The notes beneath the pieces are model-generated. The model was given only the letters and a program-made list of their open reading frames with translations, was not told the origin of the DNA and ran no database searches. From Bacillota bacterium (lineage in GTDB: Bacteria; Bacillota; DTU030; DUMP01): a DNA stretch of 64,000 nucleotides. The translations under genes were made by a program, and so were the position numbers. Below, one piece after another: positions 29,724 through 39,261 of this stretch (position 1 is the stretch's first letter; every line of letters begins with the position of its first letter). The stretch covers positions 1-64,000 of the forward strand of contig JASKKP010000007.1 in the NCBI GenBank assembly GCA_030154105.1. The letters run 5' to 3'.

Positions 29724-30939
29724 AGTGGCGGAAAAACCACCGGGTCAGGGCCGGGCGGTAAATGGAAACCGCCTGCTCGGGGCAGAGTTCCTGGCAACAA
29801 AAGCAGCGTATACACCGCGTTAAGTCCACGTCCGGCCTGCGTCCAGCCAAGGTAAGGGCCTGGGCCGGACAATTCCTTAGGCAGACCCCGCACCGCCGGC
29901 ATTTGGCGGCGTCAAAAAAGGGACGCGGCTTAAGCCAGCGGGCAACCACCTTGAGCGAGTTTGGCGATAACCGGCGGCCGAAGAGGCGAAAGCTGGTCCC
30001 GTCGGGAGGCGGCACGGTAAAGCCGTGCACCGCCACCGCCGCTAAGTCTTCGCCTAGCACGTCTATCTCCTCCAATGGCGGGGCAAGCTCGTGCTCGGCG
30101 GCAATCTTCGTCGTCTCCACTTCCTCCGCTTTAAGTCCGATGAGCGCCAGGGCCACCCTATCCAAAGCAAACGGCGAAGGGCTGGCCAAAATCAACCCGA
30201 GCCTGCGCGGCCGGCCGGCCGAGGGCCCTTCCCCTTCCATTCCTACCACCGCATCCATGACCGTCAGCGCGGGCCGAACCAGCTGTGCCAGCTCCACCAG
30301 AAAACGGCTAAAAAGAGGCAGCTCCGGCAGCCGGAGGTGGTACTCGGCCTTCGTCAGGCCCGGAATACAGCCGAAAAGATTTTTCACCGCCCCGGTGTAA
30401 CGGGTAAGGCCATGGGTTTTAAGTTTCGGCAAATTGATGACTACATCGGCCCCCACCACCGCCCGGCTGAGCCTCAGCCCTTGAAAGAGCATTCCGGGAG
30501 GGTTAGGCACCTCCACCGAGCTCAGATCCCAGTTCAGCTCCGCCCCCATCTCCGCCGCGACCTCAGCCATCCCTGTTGCTTTATATATGGCTTCTAGACT
30601 TTTGCGCGTAAATGGCCCGCCCGGGCTGTCGTAGATTACCGGGTGCCCACCCGCTTTTTGCACCTCCCGCACCACCGCCCGCACCAGCGCCGGGTGTGTA
30701 GTCACCGCCGCTTCCGGCGGCCGGCGAGTAAGCAGGTTGACCTTGAGGAGCACACGCTGCCCCGGCCGCACAAAAGCAGGCATACCTCCTAGGGCGGCCA
30801 CCGCCTGTTCTACCGCCGCCTCCACCTGTTTTGCTTCATAGCTCGGGCATCGCCACAGGGCAACCCTTTCCCTAGCCAAATCCGGCCCTCCCGTTGAATC
30901 AACTCCGCATCCGACCTGAGTACCGAAGGGAAACTTCAC
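29722..30939 (-). CDS. DUF362 domain protein with C-terminal 2[4Fe-4S] ferredoxin
   Basis: Residues 20-310 match the DUF362 family (LLKVNLL, YDSPGGPFTR, NLPKLKTHG, NLFGCIPG), whose function is unknown. The C-terminal 70 residues hold two CxxCxxCxxxC ferredoxin motifs (CRRCGVCLRNCP and CIRCFCCQELCP). Probably a cytoplasmic electron-transfer protein. It starts 2 nt after the rodA stop, so the two are translationally linked, an unexpected partner for a cell-wall gene. Confidence 0.88.
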   Translation of the reverse strand: MKFPFGTQVGCGVDSTGGPDLARERVALWRCPSYEAKQVEAAVEQAVAALGGMPAFVRPGQRVLLKVNLLTRRPPEAAVTTHPALVRAVVREVQKAGGHPVIYDSPGGPFTRKSLEAIYKATGMAEVAAEMGAELNWDLSSVEVPNPPGMLFQGLRLSRAVVGADVVINLPKLKTHGLTRYTGAVKNLFGCIPGLTKAEYHLRLPELPLFSRFLVELAQLVRPALTVMDAVVGMEGEGPSAGRPRRLGLILASPSPFALDRVALALIGLKAEEVETTKIAAEHELAPPLEEIDVLGEDLAAVAVHGFTVPPPDGTSFRLFGRRLSPNSLKVVARWLKPRPFFDAAKCRRCGVCLRNCPAQALTLAGRRPDVDLTRCIRCFCCQELCPEQAVSIYRPALTRWFFRH

Positions 30940-30941
30940 TC

Positions 30942-32033
30942 CTAAAAGAGGATTTTCTGGCGGCGCATGTGGACGTTGAGGAGTAGGCCCACGGCGATCA
31001 TATTGGTAAGATAGGAACTGCCGCCGTAGCTCATAAAGGGCAGAGGAATACCGGTTACGGGCATGATGCCCGTGGTCATGCCCACATTGACCAGTACGTG
31101 GAAGGTCAGCATGGTAACAACGCCGGTGGCCAGCAGGGTGCCGAAATCATCGCGTGCCTTGGCCGCCACGCGGATGCCGCGGTAAATAATGATGAAGTAC
31201 AGGATGAGAATCCCGGCCGCGCGCAGAAAGCCGAGCTCCTCTCCGATGACAGAAAAGATAAAGTCGGTGTGCTGCTCTGGAAGAAACCCGAGCCGGTTTT
31301 GCGTGCCGCCAAAGAGCCCTTTGCCCCACAGGCGCCCAGAGCCGATGGCAATCATAGATTGGATGACGTGGTAACCGGCCCCGGTAGGGTCTATATTCGG
31401 ATCGATAAACGCCAGAAGGCGTTTTTTCTGGTAGTCCTTTAAGAAGTGAAACAGCACGGGTGCCGCGGCCACTCCGCTCAGGGCTACGGCCGCCAGGTGT
31501 TGCCAGCGCACGCCGGCAACGAAGAGCATGACAAAAAGCAGTGCGGCAAAGACGAGCGACGTACCCAGATCCGGCTGCTTTAAAATAAGCAACATGGGCA
31601 CTCCCACATGGATGAACACCGGTACCAAGTCGCGCAAGGTACGTAGCTCGGGCGCTTTTTCCGACAAGAGTTGCGCCAGGGTAACGATGATTATTATTTT
31701 GGCGAACTCGGAAGGCTGTAGCGCCACCGGGCCAATCTGCAGCCAGCGCTGCGCCCCTTTCGCCTCCGACCCCAGCAACAAGGTAGCCACCAGAAGAGCC
31801 AGGTTGAGGTAATAAAGGTGTCGCGTGTAGCGGCTAAGGTCATGGTAATCGATGGAAAGAGTAATAATAAAAGCTACCAACCCCACGGCAATCCAAAGGA
31901 GTTGGCGCTTGACAAAATAAAACGGGTCTTCCGGGCTGGCGCTCATGATGACGAAAAGGCTAATGGTGGTGAGCGCCGCCACAGCGCCCATGATTACGTA
32001 ATCTAGGTTTTTGAGTAGACGGCGGTCGAACAT
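30942..32033 (-). CDS. rodA: Rod-shape SEDS protein RodA
   Basis: Peptidoglycan glycosyltransferase of the SEDS family that works with a class B PBP during elongation. About ten transmembrane helices in 363 residues; conserved segments include RWLQIGPVALQPSEFAK, QPDLGTSLVF and GMTTGIMPVTGIPLPFMSYGGSS. Its partner PBP2 (mrdA) lies 2 kb upstream. It has its own promoter-like sequence. Confidence 0.95.
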   Translation of the reverse strand: MFDRRLLKNLDYVIMGAVAALTTISLFVIMSASPEDPFYFVKRQLLWIAVGLVAFIITLSIDYHDLSRYTRHLYYLNLALLVATLLLGSEAKGAQRWLQIGPVALQPSEFAKIIIIVTLAQLLSEKAPELRTLRDLVPVFIHVGVPMLLILKQPDLGTSLVFAALLFVMLFVAGVRWQHLAAVALSGVAAAPVLFHFLKDYQKKRLLAFIDPNIDPTGAGYHVIQSMIAIGSGRLWGKGLFGGTQNRLGFLPEQHTDFIFSVIGEELGFLRAAGILILYFIIIYRGIRVAAKARDDFGTLLATGVVTMLTFHVLVNVGMTTGIMPVTGIPLPFMSYGGSSYLTNMIAVGLLLNVHMRRQKILF

Positions 32034-32065
32034 CGTTTCCTCCGTGGAGAAATATTTCCTCGTCC

Positions 32066-32094
32066 ATTATAACCGTTTTCTCACCGCCCGTCTA
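32066..32094 (-). promoter_or_regulatory. Putative promoter of rodA
   Basis: Minus-strand TATAAT (32066-32071) with TAGACG (32089-32094) 17 nt upstream. It follows directly after the minE terminator, which supports a separate rodA transcript. Confidence 0.55.
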
Positions 32095-32096
32095 GG

Positions 32097-32152
32097 CAAA
32101 AAACTGCCGTCCGGTCGCTGAGAGGCGCTACATAGCCACGTCTAGGGCAGTT
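32097..32152 (-). terminator. Terminator after minE
   Basis: An outer stem AACTGCC/GGCAGTT (32102-32108 and 32146-32152), enclosing a 37-nt loop with further pairing, is followed by a T-run on the minus strand. The large loop makes it less certain than simple hairpins. Confidence 0.5.
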
Positions 32153-32169
32153 AACGCCGAAGCCGGCCC

Positions 32170-32445
32170 TTAAACTGCCTTGACCGCTCGTTTCATTCGC
32201 CTAATGGGAATATTTGCCACCAGTGCCACTGAGCGCTCCATATTGTGGATGCTGACCTCGACGCCTTCTTCATCGATGTCCATATAGTTGGTGATAACGC
32301 CGATCACCTCTTCCTTAATGAGTTCCAAAAACTGGGGTGAAACCGTGGCCCGGTCGTGGACCAAAACCAGGCGCAGACGCTCTTTCGCTATTTCCTTGCT
32401 GGGGGCTTCCTCGCGCCCGAACACCCGGCCTAAAATGTCCAGCAT
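32170..32445 (-). CDS. minE: Cell division topological specificity factor MinE
   Basis: Drives MinCD off the membrane to place the septum at mid-cell. The 91 residues match MinE: an amphipathic N-terminus (MLDILGRVFG), the MinD-contact region around RLRLVLVHDR and the dimerisation domain. MinE together with MinCD, rather than DivIVA alone, is usual in clostridia. It follows minD by 27 nt. Confidence 0.95.
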   Translation of the reverse strand: MLDILGRVFGREEAPSKEIAKERLRLVLVHDRATVSPQFLELIKEEVIGVITNYMDIDEEGVEVSIHNMERSVALVANIPIRRMKRAVKAV

Positions 32446-32472
32446 AGCTATTCCCTCCTTCCTCGCCTTTCG

Positions 32473-33273
32473 CTAGCGGCCAAAGCCGAAAAGCTGTTTA
32501 ACGCGTTCCATGAAGCCGTGCTCGGCCTCCAGGGGCATGAGCGGCACCTGTTCGCCGGTAATCCGCCGCGCTATGTTGCGGAAGGCCTGCCCGGCGCGGG
32601 AGTTGGCATCAAGCACCGTAGGTTCGCCGCGGTTGGTGGAAACGACGATCTTATCGTCCTCCGGAACCACGCCTATGAGATCGATGGCCAAAATGTCGAT
32701 GATGTCGTCGATATCCATCATATCGCCCCGCTTGACCATGCTGGGGCGAATGCGGTTGATGAGAAGCTGCACCTCCGGCATCTCGCTGGCCTCTAAGAGC
32801 CCGATGATTCGGTCCGCATCGCGTACCGCCGAAACCTCCGGCGTGGTTACGACGATGGCCCGGTCTGCTCCGGCTATAGCGTTGCGAAACCCCTGTTCGA
32901 TGCCCGCCGGGCAATCCACCAAGACGTAGTCGTACTCGGCCTTTAATTCTCCCGTGAGGGCCTTCATCTGCTCGGGGGTCACCGCCGTCTTGTCTTTGGT
33001 CTGGGCTGCCGGCAGGAGAAACAGGTTTTCGTTGAACCGTTTGTCCTTAATCAAAGCCTGTTTTAGCCTGCAGACGCCGCTCGTGACGTCCACCAGGTCG
33101 TAAACGATGCGGTTCTCCAGGCCCATAACCACGTCCAGATTGCGGAGGCCAATGTCGGCATCTACCAGCACCACCCGGCGCTCCATGAGGGCCAGCGCCG
33201 TGCCCAGGTTGGCCGTAGTGGTGGTTTTCCCGACTCCGCCCTTGCCCGAAGTTATGACGATGGCTTCGCCCAT
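32473..33273 (-). CDS. minD: Septum site-determining ATPase MinD
   Basis: Deviant Walker A ATPase that binds membrane and recruits MinC. SGKGGVGKTTTTANLG is the P-loop; DADIGLRNLD and CPAGIEQGFRNA are the switch segments. A C-terminal amphipathic helix (FMERVKQLFGFG) is the membrane-targeting sequence. 266 residues, in the order minC-minD-minE. Confidence 0.97.
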   Translation of the reverse strand: MGEAIVITSGKGGVGKTTTTANLGTALALMERRVVLVDADIGLRNLDVVMGLENRIVYDLVDVTSGVCRLKQALIKDKRFNENLFLLPAAQTKDKTAVTPEQMKALTGELKAEYDYVLVDCPAGIEQGFRNAIAGADRAIVVTTPEVSAVRDADRIIGLLEASEMPEVQLLINRIRPSMVKRGDMMDIDDIIDILAIDLIGVVPEDDKIVVSTNRGEPTVLDANSRAGQAFRNIARRITGEQVPLMPLEAEHGFMERVKQLFGFGR

Positions 33274-33314
33274 AAACCTTCCTCCTTTTTTTGGTCCTTA
33301 GAAAGCCGTGGTCC

Positions 33315-34052
33315 TTACCTAGCCTTTGGCAACAACGCCAGGGACGGATTGGCCAGAGCGCTTTCAATGATCACCAGGCCATCCCGCAGCCGGGCTATCT
33401 CCGGGCGGTCTTGAGGCGCCGCAGTTTCGCCGTCCGGAGCGCGGGTAAAAACGCCGGCAATCCTGAGTTGGCTCGGTTCCAAGCGGTAGGCAGCCACAAA
33501 CGCTTCTTGATCTCCCGCCGCCCCGGCATGCACCAGCCCGCGCAGGGCCCCTAAAACGATAACGTTCCCCTCGGCCACAATCTCCGCGCCCGGGTTGACA
33601 TCGCCCAGAACCAGCACGTGGCCGGCGAAGTTGACGCGCTGGCCGCAGCGAAGGTTGCGCTTCAGGATGAGAGTAGGAAGGTTGGACACCGTGCCGTGTG
33701 GCCAGGGCGAAAGCGGCTCTTCGGCCGCTGCTGCCGCCGGCTTGGCTGCATCTTCACCGGAACCTGCTGGGGCCTCCTCCTCCAGGTTTTCCCCGCTCCT
33801 TTCGCTGCTGCTGAAACCTTTAAGTTTAAGCCCGGTCTGGCTGTTGATGAGCCGCTCTAGGGCTTTTTTTTGTTTACCGCTCAGTTTGCGCTGGCCAGTA
33901 TCCACTATTACCTGGGCTCCCTGGAAAAAACCACGGGCAGCCTCGAGCTTGGCCCTGAGCTTCTCCAGAACCAGGCGAAACTCGCGCCGGTCGTCCAGAA
34001 TAATAAGGAGGCCTTCCTTCGTCCCCTTGAAGATCGCTTCTTCTTTCGCCAT
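33315..34052 (-). CDS. minC: Septum formation inhibitor MinC
   Basis: FtsZ polymerisation inhibitor. The N-terminal alpha/beta domain (about residues 1-85) is followed by a Pro/Ala/Glu-rich linker and a C-terminal beta-helix with the RCGQRVNFAGHVLVLGDVN and GNVIVLGALRGLVHAG repeats. Family members with this long linker are known. First gene of minCDE; a strong terminator separates it from the upstream mrdA. Confidence 0.94.
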   Translation of the reverse strand: MAKEEAIFKGTKEGLLIILDDRREFRLVLEKLRAKLEAARGFFQGAQVIVDTGQRKLSGKQKKALERLINSQTGLKLKGFSSSERSGENLEEEAPAGSGEDAAKPAAAAAEEPLSPWPHGTVSNLPTLILKRNLRCGQRVNFAGHVLVLGDVNPGAEIVAEGNVIVLGALRGLVHAGAAGDQEAFVAAYRLEPSQLRIAGVFTRAPDGETAAPQDRPEIARLRDGLVIIESALANPSLALLPKAR

Positions 34053-34130
34053 CTCTTTCCTCTCCCCAACGCTTCTTCCCTAAGAGGTATAATTCGAACT
34101 CCCTGAAGGCAAATCCTGCTTTTTCCAACG

Positions 34131-34157
34131 AAAAAGCGAGGGGCAAATACCTCGCTT
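34131..34157 (-). terminator. Terminator after mrdA
   Basis: A perfect 8-bp stem AAGCGAGG/CCTCGCTT (34134-34141 and 34150-34157) is followed by TTTCG on the minus strand, 30 nt past the mrdA stop. It ends the mre-mrdA transcript. Confidence 0.8.
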
Positions 34158-34187
34158 CTTTGCCATTATCTGACAGAACTTTTCGCA

Positions 34188-36059
34188 TTAATCGACGGAG
34201 GGCGCCGGAGGAAGATTTTTCCCGGCCTGATGGGCAATCCCGAAGTAAGTCTCAAAGATGCGCCGAGCTACCGGGGCAGCGGCAGAACCACCGTGCCCAC
34301 CCTGCTCCACCAGTACGGCTACGGCAATTTCCGGCTTGTCGTACGGCGCAAAACCGACAAACCAGCCGTGGTCTGCTCCGTGCGGGTTCTGGGCGGTGCC
34401 GGTTTTCCCGGCCACCGGGATGGGAAAATCGCGGAAATAGCTGGCCGCCGTACCTTCAGGCCCCTGGGCCACGAGGTGCATGCCCTCTTTGATGGCCGCG
34501 AGGGTGGACGGTTTTAGGTCTATCTTTTCTACGACTTGCGGCCCGAAGCTTTTCTTCACCTTCCCGTCCGGCCCGATAATTTGGCTCACCAGGTATGGAC
34601 GGTAGCGGGTGCCGCCGTTGGCAAGGGTAGCAACATAGTTGGCCATTTGCAAAGGGGTAAAAGCAGAAAAGCCCTGGCCGATGGCCGCACTGAGTGTTTC
34701 GCCCGCCTGCCACGGCTCCGGCCTTCTCAGCCCGAGGAGCTTGTAATTGGCCAGTTTCCACTCCGGCGTCGCCAGGATACCCGCTTTCTCCTGGGGGTAA
34801 AGCTCCAAGCCCGTAGGCTGGCCCAAGCCAAAAGCCTTGGCATAGCGGTTAATGGTGTCAATGCCCAGGCGGTAGCCAAGGTCGTAAAAGAAGACGTTAC
34901 ACGAGACCTCAAGGGCTCGGATTACGTTAACCACGCCGTGTCCCCCGGGCTTCCAGCATTTCTTGGGCTCGATGCGCCAGTATACGCCCCGGTCAACAAT
35001 GGTGTCTTCAGGGCGAATGGTACCTGTCTCGAGCCCAGCCGCAGCCACCACCATCTTGAAGGTGGAACCGGGCGGGTATTCACCCTGGATAGCCCGGTTA
35101 AGCTGGGGTTGCCACTTGGGGTCATTCATCGCCTTCCACACGTCGTAGGGAATCTTCTCCCGGGTAAAAACGTTGGGGTCAAAGGAAGGCTCACTCACCA
35201 TGGCCAGAATGGCCCCGCTTCTAACATCGAGCACCACAGCCGCTCCTGCCTTGGTGGGAAAGCTGTCCTTTATCCTGGCCATGCTTTCCCTAAGCCCTTC
35301 GGCCGCCGCTATTTCCAGGTCGCGGTCCAGGGTCAGTTTGAGCGAAGAACCGGCAACCGGAACCTTTGGGTTGGGAATGTACTTTACCGGCCGGCCTCCC
35401 GCATCCACCTCCACCTGCTGACCGCCGGGCTCCCCCCGCAGGACTTCATCGTAGACGCGCTCCAGCCCGGTCTTGCCCACGATGTCGCCAATCTTATAAC
35501 CCTTATTCCGCCAGGCTTCCAGCTCTTCTTTCGAGATTTCGCGGACGTAACCAAAGACGTGGGCACCAATGTCTTTTAAGGGGTAGTCGCGGATGGGCTG
35601 CTCTTCTATGATCACTCCGGGGAGCTCCAGTTGGTGTTCGGCAATCTTGGTAAGGGTAGCGATATCCGCATCGGTCGCAATACGGATGGGCATGTACGAC
35701 CGGTATTCCTTGCGCTCCTTGAGCCGGGCGATAGTCTCCTCCACACTCTGCTTCACATCGTAACCCAAAAGGCCGCTCAAGCGGCTCAGAACCTCATCCG
35801 GGTTCTTCATGTCCATAGGTACCACGCTGATCACCGGCGCCAGCCGGCTGGTTACTAAAGGCTTCCCGTTGCGGTCGAGAAAGTCACCTCGGGGGGCCTC
35901 AAGAGGAAGCAGACGAATGCGGTTTTCGGTGGCCAGTTTCTCGTATTTCTCGCCCTCCACCAGCTGCAGGTAGGCCAGTCGCCCGATCAGCACCGCAAAA
36001 ATAAAAACGGCTACCGCACTTAAAAAGAAAAGACGCTGTTCCAGCTTTTTCGGCGTCAT
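34188..36059 (-). CDS. mrdA: Penicillin-binding protein 2 (peptidoglycan transpeptidase)
   Basis: Class B PBP for cell elongation: an N-terminal membrane anchor (about residues 12-30), a dimerisation domain, and a transpeptidase domain. Active-site motifs are STFK with the nucleophilic Ser, SCN and KTGT. The 623-residue length is typical. Last gene of the maf-radC-mreBCD-mrdA block, 18 nt after mreD. It works with RodA, encoded 2 kb downstream. Confidence 0.96.
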   Translation of the reverse strand: MTPKKLEQRLFFLSAVAVFIFAVLIGRLAYLQLVEGEKYEKLATENRIRLLPLEAPRGDFLDRNGKPLVTSRLAPVISVVPMDMKNPDEVLSRLSGLLGYDVKQSVEETIARLKERKEYRSYMPIRIATDADIATLTKIAEHQLELPGVIIEEQPIRDYPLKDIGAHVFGYVREISKEELEAWRNKGYKIGDIVGKTGLERVYDEVLRGEPGGQQVEVDAGGRPVKYIPNPKVPVAGSSLKLTLDRDLEIAAAEGLRESMARIKDSFPTKAGAAVVLDVRSGAILAMVSEPSFDPNVFTREKIPYDVWKAMNDPKWQPQLNRAIQGEYPPGSTFKMVVAAAGLETGTIRPEDTIVDRGVYWRIEPKKCWKPGGHGVVNVIRALEVSCNVFFYDLGYRLGIDTINRYAKAFGLGQPTGLELYPQEKAGILATPEWKLANYKLLGLRRPEPWQAGETLSAAIGQGFSAFTPLQMANYVATLANGGTRYRPYLVSQIIGPDGKVKKSFGPQVVEKIDLKPSTLAAIKEGMHLVAQGPEGTAASYFRDFPIPVAGKTGTAQNPHGADHGWFVGFAPYDKPEIAVAVLVEQGGHGGSAAAPVARRIFETYFGIAHQAGKNLPPAPSVD

Positions 36060-36077
36060 ACGCTCACCCCACAGGCG

Positions 36078-36599
36078 CTAGCGTTCCCGCTGGCCGAGCG
36101 CGCGCTTGTCGCCCAATCTTACCACGTACCAGTAAATAACAGGGGCGATGAGGGTGTTGATAAAGGCGGTGGGTATGACGGCCTGGCGAAGCGCGTTGAG
36201 GAACGTCCAGCGGACCTGGCCAAAAGCTCCGGCCACCAGAAAAAAAAGGACTTCCTCTAAAAGCGTCCCGAGGAGCACGGCCACCGCCGGGAGGAACGGG
36301 TTTTCCTTAAAAACCTGCCCTTCCGCCAGGCCCAAAGCAAAACCGGTTACGCTTTTGGCCAGCGCGCGGCTGCCGAAAAGACCCCCAGAAAAGACGTCTT
36401 CGAGTAGACCACCCACCATTCCCCACAGCAGACCCTCGCCCCAGCCGCGAGCCAAGGCAACAGAGCCGACCAAGATAAGAACGAGGTCCGGCCTGACGCC
36501 CCAAAAGGTGAGACCGTTAAGTACCGTGCTCTGAAGGAACAAGAAACCTAACATGCTGCCGAAGATGATGAGGGCACATTTTCCGGCTGTAGGGCGCAT
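36078..36599 (-). CDS. mreD: Rod shape-determining protein MreD
   Basis: Small integral membrane protein with five or six helices in 173 residues, part of the elongasome. It was identified by size, hydrophobicity, the FLFLQSTVLNGLTFWGVRPD segment and its place between mreC and mrdA. It starts 11 nt after the mreC stop. Confidence 0.92.
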   Translation of the reverse strand: MRPTAGKCALIIFGSMLGFLFLQSTVLNGLTFWGVRPDLVLILVGSVALARGWGEGLLWGMVGGLLEDVFSGGLFGSRALAKSVTGFALGLAEGQVFKENPFLPAVAVLLGTLLEEVLFFLVAGAFGQVRWTFLNALRQAVIPTAFINTLIAPVIYWYVVRLGDKRALGQRER

Positions 36600-36610
36600 T
36601 TTCCTCTCCC

Positions 36611-37438
36611 CTAACCCTTTCTTCCTGTGATGACGAGGACCTCCTCCAGATGATCCATGTCCACGGCCGGCTTCACCAAGGCGAATTTACCCAGCCCGTG
36701 TGCTTCGCTTTTTACCTCAACCACCTGCCCCAGCACCAGCCCTTTGGGAAAAAGCCCTCCCAGCCCGGAGGTCACCACAATCTCCCCGGGACGTATTGTA
36801 GCGCTGCGCGGCAGGTAAACCAAGCGGCAGCCTCCACCTGCGCTGTCACCGCCTTTTAGAACACCTACGTCCCGGCTAAGCTGCCCCATGGCGCCGATGG
36901 CGCTGCGCTGGTCGGTAAGCAAAAGAACCTCGGCCGTGTTAGGGAAGACGCGTATCACCCGGCCTACAACGCCACCAGCCCCGAGCACTACGGCATCGTG
37001 CTTAACGCCCGCTGTACTTCCCCGGTCGATGGTCAGCGTCTTGTACCAGTTGCCGGGGTCACGCGCCACCACGCGCGCGCCGATGGTAGTAAACTCGAGC
37101 CCGCCGGGAGGAAGGTTCAGCAGCCGGCGCAGCCTGACGTTCTCGCTCCAGATCTCGCGGGCCATGTTCACCCGGGTCTGAAGTAAAGCGACCTCTTTTT
37201 TTAGGCGGGCGTTTTCTGCGCTGAGGTTCCTCACCTCGCCGATGAAGCGCACCGCAGCCTGCACCCGGCCCGTTAGAGCGAAAGCCAGCCGCTCTACCGG
37301 TGCCAAAGCCTCGTGCAGCACTCCTTCCGCTTGGGACACGCGGCTGCCCTCGCGCGCTGCGACACTCATCAGAAGGGTAAGCAGCACTGTAGCGGCGGCG
37401 AGAAAGAGGTACTTGCGGTTTTTGGCCAGCTCAGGCAC
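36611..37438 (-). CDS. mreC: Rod shape-determining protein MreC
   Basis: Elongasome scaffold outside the membrane. It has one N-terminal transmembrane helix (about 10-25), a coiled coil (about 65-100) and a beta-barrel domain with ARVVARDPGNWYKTLTIDRG, GAGGVVGRV and EIVVTSGLGGLFPKGLVLG. 275 residues, 15 nt after mreB. Confidence 0.95.
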   Translation of the reverse strand: MPELAKNRKYLFLAAATVLLTLLMSVAAREGSRVSQAEGVLHEALAPVERLAFALTGRVQAAVRFIGEVRNLSAENARLKKEVALLQTRVNMAREIWSENVRLRRLLNLPPGGLEFTTIGARVVARDPGNWYKTLTIDRGSTAGVKHDAVVLGAGGVVGRVIRVFPNTAEVLLLTDQRSAIGAMGQLSRDVGVLKGGDSAGGGCRLVYLPRSATIRPGEIVVTSGLGGLFPKGLVLGQVVEVKSEAHGLGKFALVKPAVDMDHLEEVLVITGRKG

Positions 37439-37453
37439 GGCAACCCCGCCTTC

Positions 37454-38497
37454 CTATCCGCGCTTGGGCGAAATGAGCACCCGCCCCAATACATCGATTT
37501 CATCCAGGGCCTTTCCCGTCCCGCGGGCTACGCAGGTAAGCGGGTCCTCGGCCACGTGTACCGGCATGCCGGTCTCTTTCTCAAGGAGCTTGTCAATGCC
37601 CTTGAGAAGCGAACCGCCGCCCGCCATGACGATGCCCCGGTCCATGATATCGGCCGCGAGTTCGGGCGGGGTTTTCTCCAAGGTAACCTTTACCGCTTCC
37701 ACAATCGCCGCCACCGGTTCGGCCAGCGCTTCATGTATCTCTTCCGCGCTGACCCGGATAGTTTTTGGCAGGCCCGTTACCAGGTCCCGGCCGCGGATCT
37801 CCCGCTCTAAATCTTTGAGCTCAGGGGTGACATAGGCCGAACCCAGGCTGATCTTAATCTCCTCGCCGGTGCGCTCGCCGATCATCAGATTGTAGGCTCG
37901 CTTGATGTACTGCACGATGGCCTCATCCATCTCGTCGCCGCCGATGCGGATGGAACGGCTGGTCACAATTCCTCCCAGTGAGATGACGGCCACCTCCGTG
38001 GTGCCGCCGCCGATGTCTACAATCATGTTGCCGGTCGGTTCATGCACCGGCAACTCGGCCCCAATGGCCGCCGCCATAGGTTCTTCGATCAGGTGCGCTT
38101 CTCGCGCCCCGGACTGCAGCGTGGCATCAAGCACGGCCCGTTTTTCCACTTCGGTAACACCTGAAGGAATGCTTACGATAACCCGCGGTTTAATAATGCT
38201 GTGCGAACGGTTGGCCTTCGTTATGAAATGCCTGAGCATGGCCTGCGTGACGTCAAAGTCCGCAATGACGCCGTCCTTCATCGGCCTGATGGCGATGATG
38301 TTCCCGGGCGTGCGCCCGATCATCTGCTTGGCTTCCTCGCCCACCGCCAGCACGGCGCCTGTATCCCGCTGCATCGCCACCACTGACGGCTCCTGCAGGA
38401 CAATGCCGCGGCCGCGGACAAAAACCAAGGTGTTGGCCGTTCCCAGGTCTATTCCCATGTCGCGGGAGAAATGATTGAGGATGTACTTTAGGGGCAT
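37454..38497 (-). CDS. mreB: Rod shape-determining actin homologue MreB
   Basis: Cytoskeletal ATPase guiding lateral wall synthesis. Actin-fold phosphate loops are DLGTANTLV and [13 protein letters not shown]; the adenosine motif is [13 protein letters not shown] chose the ATG at 38497 (347 residues), which has GGAG upstream and avoids running into radC. It forms an operon with mreC and mreD. Confidence 0.97.
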   Translation of the reverse strand: MPLKYILNHFSRDMGIDLGTANTLVFVRGRGIVLQEPSVVAMQRDTGAVLAVGEEAKQMIGRTPGNIIAIRPMKDGVIADFDVTQAMLRHFITKANRSHSIIKPRVIVSIPSGVTEVEKRAVLDATLQSGAREAHLIEEPMAAAIGAELPVHEPTGNMIVDIGGGTTEVAVISLGGIVTSRSIRIGGDEMDEAIVQYIKRAYNLMIGERTGEEIKISLGSAYVTPELKDLEREIRGRDLVTGLPKTIRVSAEEIHEALAEPVAAIVEAVKVTLEKTPPELAADIMDRGIVMAGGGSLLKGIDKLLEKETGMPVHVAEDPLTCVARGTGKALDEIDVLGRVLISPKRG

Positions 38498-38520
38498 TAC
38501 CTTTTTACTCCTTTCTCCGC

Positions 38521-39261
38521 CTACCTGCTGCCTGCCAGGCTCTCTCCCGTGGTTGGCGTACCCAGGAGACCTCTCTCTTTCAGGCTGACGTAACATCCGT
38601 TGCCAACAATCACATGATCTAAGACCTCAATACCTAGAAGTCTCCCCGCTTCGGCCAGGCGTCGTGTCAGGTTTATATCTTCGGGGCTGGGCTCCGGGTC
38701 CCCGCTCGGATGATTGTGGATCAAGATTACGGCAGCAGCACTCTTTCTAATGCAGCCCTTAAAAAGTTCCCGCGGGTGAACCAGGGCGGCGCTTAAGCTC
38801 CCCACGGCCACCGTTTCCTGAGCGATCACCTGGTGCTTCGTGCTCAGCATTAAGGCCCGAAAGTGCTCGCGGTCGAGAAGCCGCATCTCGTCTTGGACCA
38901 GAAGGTAGGCGTCCCGGGGAGACCGAATCGTCACCCCCCACTCCCATTCTTCGTGTACGAGGCGCCGGCCGAGTTCCAGGGCGGCCTTGATCTGCACCGC
39001 CTTGGTCTGCCCTACCCCTGGGAGGGCGGCCAGTTCTTTCAGGTCGGCAGTGGCCAGGTAGCGGAGCCCGCCTTTCCCCCCTTCTGCACCAAGGAGGAGC
39101 TGGGCCACTTCCAGAGCCGTGCGCCCGCGGCTTCCGGTACGCAGGATAATGGCCAAAAGTTCGGCTGTAGACAGGTTCGCTGCCCCCAGCCGGGCCAGGC
39201 GTTCGCGCGGCCGGCTGTCCGGCGGCAAATCCTTAAGCGTAAAGTGATAGTTCGCGCTCAA
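38521..39261 (-). CDS. radC: RadC-family JAMM/MPN protein
   Basis: The 246 residues have an N-terminal helix-hairpin-helix region ([16 protein letters not shown]) and a C-terminal JAB/MPN domain with the zinc motif [14 protein letters not shown]. Despite the name its role in DNA repair is doubtful. It overlaps the maf stop by 4 bases and precedes mreB, a classical arrangement. Confidence 0.95.
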   Translation of the reverse strand: MSANYHFTLKDLPPDSRPRERLARLGAANLSTAELLAIILRTGSRGRTALEVAQLLLGAEGGKGGLRYLATADLKELAALPGVGQTKAVQIKAALELGRRLVHEEWEWGVTIRSPRDAYLLVQDEMRLLDREHFRALMLSTKHQVIAQETVAVGSLSAALVHPRELFKGCIRKSAAAVILIHNHPSGDPEPSPEDINLTRRLAEAGRLLGIEVLDHVIVGNGCYVSLKERGLLGTPTTGESLAGSR

